Of a DNA stretch of 64,000 nucleotides, positions 35,347 to 42,116 are shown in pieces (positions within the stretch are counted from its first letter, which is position 1; every line of letters begins with the position of its first letter). The stretch lies in NCBI GenBank assembly GCA_017467965.1, contig JAFUJZ010000027.1, positions 3,414-67,413 on the forward strand, in the 5' to 3' direction. Under the pieces are notes generated by a model. It searched no databases and was not told the DNA's origin. It saw only the letters and a program-made list of their open reading frames with translations. This DNA is from Clostridia bacterium. Lineage in GTDB: Bacteria; Bacillota_A; Clostridia; UMGS1883. The position numbers were made by a program, and so were the translations under genes.

Positions 35347-36453
35347 TTAGTCAACCGGTGGGGCAATGCTTTCAAAGAAAGACAATTCTGCATTTGTGTT
35401 AGGATGGATAAGTCTGTTGGGAGAAAGAGAAAATTGCTTGATTATAGAAAGCTGTTCAAATGCGAAAATTGCGTCCTCTTTACTGTCACAATTGCGAAGC
35501 AATTTAGAATCTTTAACTGAGTAAACAGCATCGTCAATAAGCTGAAAATATGCCGCATGTTTTTCATGTAAATCACGTATGAGGGAGTTTTCAGTTTTTA
35601 ACTTTTCAAGCTCCGATGCCCGAATGTAGAACTCATTACCGGTGGGTTTTAAAATGCCAGGCAAGAGTGTTGACACGATTTCCTCCGGTAATTCAAAGGG
35701 CGTAATTATAAAACTTTTCACATCAGGCTCGTGTGGGGAATATGTGGAACATGTTCTAACACAAACACCGCTTTTGTAAATCACGGGGTCTTTGTGAGGT
35801 ACGCCATGGAAATAGAGGTATTGATATCTTTTATTGTCCGATGTAGCCATGGATATAAATATAGTCTCTGTTTTTTCTATGTAATACGGAGTGCCTATAA
35901 ATACATTTTCTTTGTTTTTTTGAGTGAAGAATGTATATTTCGCTACAATGTTGCCTTTTTCATCCGGAAGTATTGATAACTTGAATTTTAAAATACTGTT
36001 ATCGTCAAGCATTAGGTCGGCACGCTTGTGGACGAAGGTGTAGCCGAAATACTCACCTAAATACGAGGCGTGGGAGACTTTTGTTAATGGTGCGAAACGT
36101 TCGACTTCAGCGTACTGTGTCTTTCTTTTTTCCATTATCGAAATTGCGTCCTCGCGGGTGATTATTTCCTCTGTCAAGATTTTTTCAATTGGAAAATTAA
36201 AACGTTCACATAGCTTACTTAAAAAGAATACATCGTTAATGTAGTTGTATTCATCGCTTAATGTTCGGCGGAGCTTCTCGTCGTCGCAAAGCTTAGAATA
36301 TTTTGCATTGATTTCTCGACGAAGTTCTGCTAATGAATGAAATCCATTTTCCGTTTTAAAACTACCGAATTCGTCACAATCATATTTTTGAGTAAAAAGG
36401 AAAGCGCGAAGATTTGCCTTGACTGATTCTCTAAAGTTTAATTCTGTAGACAT
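35347..36453 (-). CDS. Unrecognised 368-residue protein at the edge of the accessory block
   Basis: I do not recognise this protein. It has no signal peptide and no membrane segment, so it should be cytoplasmic. It is rich in charged residues; the N-terminal third (about 1-130) looks helical, the middle (about 140-265) looks like alternating strands (LKFKLSILPDEKGN, YTFFTQKNKENVFIG, FISMATSDNKRYQYLYFHG), and a helical C-terminal part follows. An ideal ribosome site GGAGGAT precedes ATG 36453. It is divergent from the small peptide and VirD4-like genes and may share their control region. Confidence 0.7.
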   Translation of the reverse strand: MSTELNFRESVKANLRAFLFTQKYDCDEFGSFKTENGFHSLAELRREINAKYSKLCDDEKLRRTLSDEYNYINDVFFLSKLCERFNFPIEKILTEEIITREDAISIMEKRKTQYAEVERFAPLTKVSHASYLGEYFGYTFVHKRADLMLDDNSILKFKLSILPDEKGNIVAKYTFFTQKNKENVFIGTPYYIEKTETIFISMATSDNKRYQYLYFHGVPHKDPVIYKSGVCVRTCSTYSPHEPDVKSFIITPFELPEEIVSTLLPGILKPTGNEFYIRASELEKLKTENSLIRDLHEKHAAYFQLIDDAVYSVKDSKLLRNCDSKEDAIFAFEQLSIIKQFSLSPNRLIHPNTNAELSFFESIAPPVD

Positions 36454-36510
36454 AAATATCCTCCTTCATATTTCAAACCTGTAAAAAACAGGGAAAGCAT
36501 ACCTACATTT

Positions 36511-36529
36511 AACAGGATGAATTCCTGTT
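36511..36529. promoter_or_regulatory. Palindrome in the divergent control region of the accessory block
   Basis: AACAGGA-TGAAT-TCCTGTT is a 7-bp inverted repeat in the 181-base gap between the minus-strand unknown gene and the 55-residue peptide gene. It could be an operator or a small hairpin. The rest of the gap (36454-36634) is AT-rich with no other feature I can support. Confidence 0.4.
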
Positions 36530-36634
36530 GATGTTAATATGGGATGATTTTATACTATTATCAAAGATAACCCAATTCCATTATAACAAATTTAAGGAAG
36601 AATTCAAGGGTTATAGAAAAGGAGAGATTAAATT

Positions 36635-36802
36635 ATGTATTATGAATGGGAAAACAACGATTATACAACATTAGGCGATTATGAAACAGGTGCGGACAGA
36701 TATGGGTGGTCATTAGGAAGGTATGAAACAGGTTGGGATCAGGACGGACCGACATTTGGAGAAAGTGAAACATTGTGCACATATGACATTTCGGATATGT
36801 AA
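36635..36802 (+). CDS. 55-residue peptide with internal YETG repeats
   Basis: A short reading frame with a strong ribosome site (AAAGGAGAG, about 7 bases before ATG 36635). The peptide is rich in Tyr, Trp, Gly, Asp and Thr and contains imperfect repeats: LGDYETGADRYG at residues 13-24, LGRYETGWDQDG at 27-38, and FGESET at 41-46. There is no signal peptide or membrane segment. It belongs to no family I know. It is first in a plus-strand series of genes (Sel1-like, VirD4-like, YbjN-like, phosphatase), 62 bases before the next. It could be a small structural protein, a substrate of the VirD4-like ATPase, or a modified-peptide precursor; none is proven. Confidence 0.6.
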   Translation: MYYEWENNDYTTLGDYETGADRYGWSLGRYETGWDQDGPTFGESETLCTYDISDM

Positions 36803-36864
36803 AATGATTATTAATACATTCTTACAGGCGGTTAAGCATGGGAATGCTAAAGAGGTGATTATCG

Positions 36865-37824
36865 ATGGACGAAAGAAAACTCATTGATAATATTTATGCA
36901 AATTATGAGGCTTTTTACGCAATGACTTTGACGGCGACAATGGTAAGCACATATAATTCAGATGCGTCAGATAGGGATGCGGCTGAGATGATTAACTATA
37001 TTGGTAATGCCTTTGATTTTAGTGAAGCTTTCATGCACAGTTGTAGAACACATATCTTAGGAACAATGATGAGCGTAGGATTAATATGTGACTATCACGC
37101 ACTTTCATCTATTGATATGCTATCAGATGAGGATAAAAAGAATATTGATTTGTATGAAATAAAGGGACGTGCTTTAGAAGAAGTCAACAGGATAGAGAAT
37201 AGCGTGTTTGTATATAGTGAGACTCGTACCGGTCAACAGGTAAGAAACAATATGAAATATGAAGCATTTCACCACCCGTATAATGCAAATCTTCGTTTTA
37301 GAAATTTAACAAAACAGGCGGAAAGTGGCGAATTGATTTGCACAAGGCAATTGGGGTTGATGTATGCTCTTGGGATTGGATGCGGAAAAAATTTTGAATA
37401 CGCGGAAAAACTATTTGAAAGATGTATTCTGTGGGGCGATGAAATATCAATAAAGCTACTTGCATATTTGTGTAGATTAAACGAAGATGAGACACAAGAA
37501 GCTATGTATAACGAGGTGTTTGATGCAAGAACAAAAGATTTGGTAACAAGTTGGTTTGACCATAGAGAGGTGTGCATAAGTAGTGAGGGCGCAAAGCAGT
37601 GTTACGAGCTGATTTCGCTGGTGAAAAAAATGATTATTGCTCCAAAAAAACTTTCGTTGATTGATATTGCATTTACAGATGTTATAGCAGCAAAGCATAT
37701 TTCATTTGAAAGTAAGAAAAAGTATATTCTTCGATATGGAGAGGGGTTATGGAAACAAGAATATTGGGATAATGAAAAAATGGTAAATGCTATTGGATTT
37801 GGGAGGAATGAGAATTATGTATGA
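36865..37824 (+). CDS. Sel1-like repeat protein of unknown function
   Basis: A 319-residue soluble, mostly helical protein. Around residues 138-200 it has a Sel1/TPR-like pattern (LTKQAESGELICTRQLGLMY, then GKNFEYAEKLFERCILWGDE), typical of helical repeats used for protein binding. The N-terminal and C-terminal parts match nothing I recognise. An AGAGGTGA site precedes ATG 36865. It overlaps the VirD4-like gene by 8 bases, so the two proteins are probably made together and may form a complex. Confidence 0.7.
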   Translation: MDERKLIDNIYANYEAFYAMTLTATMVSTYNSDASDRDAAEMINYIGNAFDFSEAFMHSCRTHILGTMMSVGLICDYHALSSIDMLSDEDKKNIDLYEIKGRALEEVNRIENSVFVYSETRTGQQVRNNMKYEAFHHPYNANLRFRNLTKQAESGELICTRQLGLMYALGIGCGKNFEYAEKLFERCILWGDEISIKLLAYLCRLNEDETQEAMYNEVFDARTKDLVTSWFDHREVCISSEGAKQCYELISLVKKMIIAPKKLSLIDIAFTDVIAAKHISFESKKKYILRYGEGLWKQEYWDNEKMVNAIGFGRNENYV

Positions 37825-39631
37825 TGTATATAAATCTTGCTCGATTTGCAATAAAGTAAAAAGCACTTATAACAAGAAATATTTTGATGATAATAAAGTG
37901 ATTTCATCTGCTCATTTTGCAAATGAGAGAAAAATTCCTGCTGTGAGATATTATGATTTGCCCCAAACAGAGGTGTGTGGATACCCTCTTGGAAACGGAC
38001 GAAATGAAAAAGGCGAATTGATTTATTATTTTCAGGATATTGCTCACGAGATGTGCGCCGGAACTACACGTATCGGTAAAACAACGGGACTTTTGGAACC
38101 GAGATTAAGAGCAATGGTGTATAAAAAAGAAAAGCCGTGCATGTTTATTAGTGACCCTAAAGGTGAATTGTTTGAAAGAAATGCAAAGTTTATGGAAAAG
38201 CAAGGGTATAAAATATATTTGTTGAATTTTAAAGATGCAGTTCACTCTAATTCATGGAATCCTTTGGGTGAAATATATGATGAGTGGATTAAACTTAAAG
38301 AGTTAGAAGATAGAATTAAGCATAATAATGCACTTTTAAAACTTGACGAATACGTATTGGAGGATAAGGCAGATGCGTACAATCCTGCAGTTGGCTTCTG
38401 GTCTATTGAGAACAGAGCCTATGCAACCATAAGTGATGCAAGAAGAGCGCTCGAGTCGGAGAAGGCTGAAATTAAAACCAAAACATCCGGATTAATTAAT
38501 CAATTGATACAGAGCATTGCCGGAAACAGAATGGAAATGTCAAAAGATCCGATCTGGGAGCAAGGAGCTCAGGAAATCTTACGAGGCTTAATTTACTTAA
38601 TGCTTGAAGATGCTCTTGATGAAAGAAGTGGATTCACAAAGGATAATATGAGCTTTATGACAATACAGGAATATTACAGCGTTGTAAGAAGCTCCGTATT
38701 GGGAGACGGCAACTCAATGAAACCTTTAAATAAAACAATTAAATTAATGCATAAATCATATAGTGATGAGTCGATGAAGCATTTGCGTCCATTTCTAGAG
38801 AATGCACCGACAACCTCCAGAAGCTATATGGGCGTATTTGATAATATTATGCAAGAGTGGTTTACTCCTAAGATGTATACAATTGCAACCGCAAATGATA
38901 TTGACATTGAAAACTATGCCAAGCAGCCGTTTGCAATCTTTTTAGTAACACGGGATTATGAGAAAAGCGACTTTATAATTGCAGGATTATTTATAGATTG
39001 GGTTTATCAACAGATGGTGAGACAAGCCGACACAAACGGAGGCAAGCTCGAGAGAGAAATGTTTTTCATGTTGGATGAATTTGGAAACATACCTAAAATT
39101 AACGGGTTTGCGGGAAAAATATCCGCGTCATTATCCAGAAGAATAGCTTTTCAGATGTATGTTCAGTCCTATGCTCAGATAGAAGCGGTATATGGAGCAA
39201 ATGAAGCTCAGATTATAAGAGATAATTGTAATGCACAATCGTTTTTAGGTTCACAGAATTATTTAACGAAGAGTACTTTTTCAAAGGAATGTGGAACAAG
39301 GCAAATTCCTACGTTAGCATCTTCATTGACTCCGGGCGTGAATCAGATGCAACAGACGTCTGTTGTCAGCATAAATGATTTGGAAAATTTGAAAATGGGA
39401 GAAATGTATCTAAAGAAAATAGGATTACCTGTTATAAAAACGCAATTTGAGCGAGCGTATATGTGCGAAGAGTTTCAGGTTGATAATTACACAACACCGA
39501 GAGAAATGGGGTTCAGGTCGCTGCCGTATAACGATGAAAAATTTGTATATAAGTATCTTCATAATGATTCATCCATGTGGGAGAAAAATGACCAGGATGA
39601 GTCGATACGTGTAGTTACCGGTTTGTTTTAA
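37817..39631 (+). CDS. VirD4/TraG-type ATPase without membrane anchor
   Basis: A 604-residue P-loop ATPase of the conjugative coupling-protein family. Walker A is GTTRIGKTTGLLEPR near residue 85, followed by CMFISDPKGEL; Walker B is FFMLDEFGNIPKI near 420, with the expected QSYAQIE motif after it. True coupling proteins start with two membrane helices; this one starts with soluble sequence carrying a CxxC (CSICN), so it is not membrane-anchored by itself. No relaxase, VirB4 or integrase gene is present in the window. It may move a protein or DNA substrate in a small stand-alone system, or be a remnant of an integrative element. ATG 37817 follows GGGAGG by 10 bases. Confidence 0.85.
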   Translation: MYDVYKSCSICNKVKSTYNKKYFDDNKVISSAHFANERKIPAVRYYDLPQTEVCGYPLGNGRNEKGELIYYFQDIAHEMCAGTTRIGKTTGLLEPRLRAMVYKKEKPCMFISDPKGELFERNAKFMEKQGYKIYLLNFKDAVHSNSWNPLGEIYDEWIKLKELEDRIKHNNALLKLDEYVLEDKADAYNPAVGFWSIENRAYATISDARRALESEKAEIKTKTSGLINQLIQSIAGNRMEMSKDPIWEQGAQEILRGLIYLMLEDALDERSGFTKDNMSFMTIQEYYSVVRSSVLGDGNSMKPLNKTIKLMHKSYSDESMKHLRPFLENAPTTSRSYMGVFDNIMQEWFTPKMYTIATANDIDIENYAKQPFAIFLVTRDYEKSDFIIAGLFIDWVYQQMVRQADTNGGKLEREMFFMLDEFGNIPKINGFAGKISASLSRRIAFQMYVQSYAQIEAVYGANEAQIIRDNCNAQSFLGSQNYLTKSTFSKECGTRQIPTLASSLTPGVNQMQQTSVVSINDLENLKMGEMYLKKIGLPVIKTQFERAYMCEEFQVDNYTTPREMGFRSLPYNDEKFVYKYLHNDSSMWEKNDQDESIRVVTGLF

Positions 39632-39649
39632 GAAAGAGAGGCGTTAAGA

Positions 39650-40069
39650 ATGAATGTATATAAAGAATTCTGTAACTTGATTAATGAACAACGGGTAAAA
39701 TATAATTGCGGAACTACTGAGGAAGGCGCATCATATATTAATTTTAATGTTGCAGGCAAAAATTTTTCAGCATTGAATATACATATATTTTTTGATGAAG
39801 AAAAACTTGCTACTGCTACAATAAGAGCTTTTCAATTATGTAAGTTTCCTGAAGAAAAAAATTTACTGTTGCTGCAAACTGTGAATAATCTGAATTATAA
39901 ATATCGTTGGGTAACTTTCAGTGCAACAGAGGAAGGACAAATTGTAGCCGGAATGGATGTGGATTGTGAGGGAGAAAATGTAGCTGCCAGACTTTTCAGA
40001 ATGTTGGAAAGATTTTTAAGTGTGGTTGACGCAGCGTATCCCAATGTAATGAAAGTGTTATATACATAA
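39650..40069 (+). CDS. YbjN-like small protein
   Basis: A 139-residue soluble protein with the alternating strand pattern and C-terminal helix of YbjN-type proteins (resembling type III secretion chaperones): strands around NFSALNIHIFFDEEKLATA, a LLLLQTVNNLNYKYRWVTF block and a helix AARLFRMLERFLSVVDAAY. The family link is by general shape, so it is moderate. Being 18 bases after the VirD4-like gene, it could be a chaperone or adaptor for a substrate. GAGAGG precedes its start. Confidence 0.55.
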   Translation: MNVYKEFCNLINEQRVKYNCGTTEEGASYINFNVAGKNFSALNIHIFFDEEKLATATIRAFQLCKFPEEKNLLLLQTVNNLNYKYRWVTFSATEEGQIVAGMDVDCEGENVAARLFRMLERFLSVVDAAYPNVMKVLYT

Positions 40070-40090
40070 AAACTTGTTGGGGGTGAAGAT

Positions 40091-40825
40091 ATGAGCGATA
40101 AAAAGACATTATTTGTTGTGTCGGATGTGCACGGACATTATACATTGCTGAAAGATGCTCTTGAAAAAAGCGGGTTTGATTCAAAAAATGATAGTCATAT
40201 ACTTATTTGTTGCGGGGATTATTTTGACCGTGGTGATGAAAATGTGGAAGTCTTCAATTTTTTTAAAGAGATAAAGAATAAAGTTTTAATAAGAGGAAAT
40301 CATGAGGATTCACTTTTGAAAGTATTGCAGACCGGAAAAATGGAAGACCATAATTACATTAACGGAACAATAAGAACTATTGAAGATTTTTTTGATGGAT
40401 ACTATATTAACCCATTAAATGACCGCATTGACTTTTTTGATACAACAGGAACAGTAAAAAAGCTAAGTGATTTTATAATGGGTACTTTAAATTATTTTGA
40501 AACTAAAAATTATGTATTTGTTCACGGTTGGTTGGTAGACCGCGGAGATACAACCGAAGGACGAAAAAATGCAACCGATGAACAATGGGAGAAGGCAAGG
40601 TGGGAGAGGTGGACCGACAGATATTTCGATGAAAGACCCCTTGATGATAAAACCTTGATTTGCGGACACATGCCTACATTTTTTGCAAAGCAGTTGGGAT
40701 ATGACTGTGGAGAGGATTTTTCGGGAATTTTTTACGGTAATGGGTTGATTGCTATTGATGCGGGCACATATAATACACAAAAAGTAAATGTGCTTGTAAT
40801 TGAAGATGAACTAAACTTTAACTAA
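40091..40825 (+). CDS. PPP-family metallophosphatase (serine/threonine phosphatase-like)
   Basis: A 244-residue calcineurin-like phosphatase with the complete PPP motif set: SDVHGH near residue 12, GDYFDRGDE near 42, IRGNHED near 73, VHGW near 144 and CGHMPT near 197. Members remove phosphate from serine/threonine in proteins or act as diadenosine tetraphosphatases; the substrate cannot be told. It is the last gene of the accessory series, 21 bases after the YbjN-like gene, with a strong terminator right behind. Confidence 0.88.
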   Translation: MSDKKTLFVVSDVHGHYTLLKDALEKSGFDSKNDSHILICCGDYFDRGDENVEVFNFFKEIKNKVLIRGNHEDSLLKVLQTGKMEDHNYINGTIRTIEDFFDGYYINPLNDRIDFFDTTGTVKKLSDFIMGTLNYFETKNYVFVHGWLVDRGDTTEGRKNATDEQWEKARWERWTDRYFDERPLDDKTLICGHMPTFFAKQLGYDCGEDFSGIFYGNGLIAIDAGTYNTQKVNVLVIEDELNFN

Positions 40826-40856
40826 AAATGACCTGTTCTATTGAACAGGTCATTTT
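40826..40856. terminator. Bidirectional terminator at the end of the accessory block
   Basis: AAATGACCTGTTC pairs with GAACAGGTCATTT around a TATT loop, with A and T tracts on both sides, between the convergent phosphatase and dehydratase-like genes. Confidence 0.85.
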
Positions 40857-40859
40857 CAA

Positions 40860-42101
40860 TTAAAGTTTTTCTTTTGCAATTGAAAGCATCAGCTTAATGC
40901 GGTTTTCCTGGTTTACACGTGTTGCGGAAGGGTCATAGTCAATGGGGACAATATTTGCCTCGGGGTATAACTCACGTATTTTGCGAACCATACCTTTGCC
41001 GCAGATGTGGTTAGGAAGACATCCAAAAGGCTGTGTGCAGACGATATTTTCGTAACCCATTTGGATAAGGTCAATCATTTCGCCTGTGAGTAACCAGCCT
41101 TCGCCCATTTTGTTACCGTGACCGATAACACCCTTTACATTTTCCTTTGTATGTTCATAGGGCATAGGGGGAGTAAACTGCGGATACTTGGAGAAAGCGT
41201 CAATCATTGCTTTTTCAAATTTCTTGAAGAAATTAAATAGTATTGTGCAGACAAGCTTTTTCAAAGGATTGCCACCGTAGAGGCTGATGTCCTCAAGTCG
41301 GTTGTCAACCTTAAAGAGCATGAAGCCAAGCACACCCGGGAGAAGCACCTCGCAATCCTGAGATGCTAAAAACTCTTCAAGGTTGTTATTACCCAAGGAA
41401 GAATACTTAACATAGATTTCACCTACGACACCTACTTTAACCTTAGGCACCTTATTTATCTTTATTGTGGCAAAATCTGCAACGATTGCGTCAATGTTTT
41501 GGTAAATCTTTTTAAACGAAAAATGCTTTTTCGCAGAAAGCGAATCACAAAGTGTGTTGACGTATTTTTCAACCATTTTGTCGGTTTCGCCTTTTGTTAC
41601 CTCATAAGGACGAATCTGGTTTCTGAGTGCCATTAAAACGTCACCGTAAACAAGGCATGCCATAGCTCTCTCTAAAAGGGGAATAGTAAGCGAGAAACCG
41701 CTGTTCTTTTCAAGACCGGAAAGGTTAAGGCTGATGACAGGTACTTGAGCGAAGCCTGCCTTTACAAGTGCCTTTCTCAAAAGGTGGATATAGTTTGAGG
41801 CACGGCAACCGCCGCCTGTCTGTGTTATCATGAGAGCTGTTTTGTTAACGTTGTATTTACCTGATTTTAACGCATGAATCATCTGACCGATAACAAGAAG
41901 TGCAGGGTAGCAGGTATCGTTATGTACATACATCAAGCCTTCCTGAACAACCTCTTCACTACGGTTCTTGAGAATTTCAATATTATAGCCAAAGGTTTTT
42001 ACAACGGGAACAAGGAGGTCAAAATGTGCCTCGAGCATATAAGGAGCTAAGATAGTATAGTCCTTTTTCATTGCTTTTGTAAATTCAACATGATTAGGCA
42101 T
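40860..42101 (-). CDS. 2-hydroxyacyl-CoA dehydratase-like subunit (split partner of the activase)
   Basis: A 413-residue protein resembling the HgdB/D-component fold linked to 2-hydroxyglutaryl-CoA dehydratases, with conserved cysteines at TCYPA near 60, GGGCRASNY near 99 and TQPFGCLPNHICGKG near 350, likely [4Fe-4S] ligands. In many Firmicutes this sequence is the C-terminal part of one very long protein of about 1400 residues whose N-terminal part is the activase encoded just upstream. Here the two are separate, 15 bases apart. The real substrate of this family is unknown; a CoA-thioester dehydration by ketyl radical chemistry is assumed by homology. Confidence 0.8.
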   Translation of the reverse strand: MPNHVEFTKAMKKDYTILAPYMLEAHFDLLVPVVKTFGYNIEILKNRSEEVVQEGLMYVHNDTCYPALLVIGQMIHALKSGKYNVNKTALMITQTGGGCRASNYIHLLRKALVKAGFAQVPVISLNLSGLEKNSGFSLTIPLLERAMACLVYGDVLMALRNQIRPYEVTKGETDKMVEKYVNTLCDSLSAKKHFSFKKIYQNIDAIVADFATIKINKVPKVKVGVVGEIYVKYSSLGNNNLEEFLASQDCEVLLPGVLGFMLFKVDNRLEDISLYGGNPLKKLVCTILFNFFKKFEKAMIDAFSKYPQFTPPMPYEHTKENVKGVIGHGNKMGEGWLLTGEMIDLIQMGYENIVCTQPFGCLPNHICGKGMVRKIRELYPEANIVPIDYDPSATRVNQENRIKLMLSIAKEKL

Positions 42102-42116
42102 AATTATCCTCCTTCC

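Noticed and set aside
35263..40860. Complete integrative conjugative element
   Set aside because: Only a VirD4-like ATPase is present. No relaxase, VirB4, integrase, flanking direct repeats or tRNA target were found.
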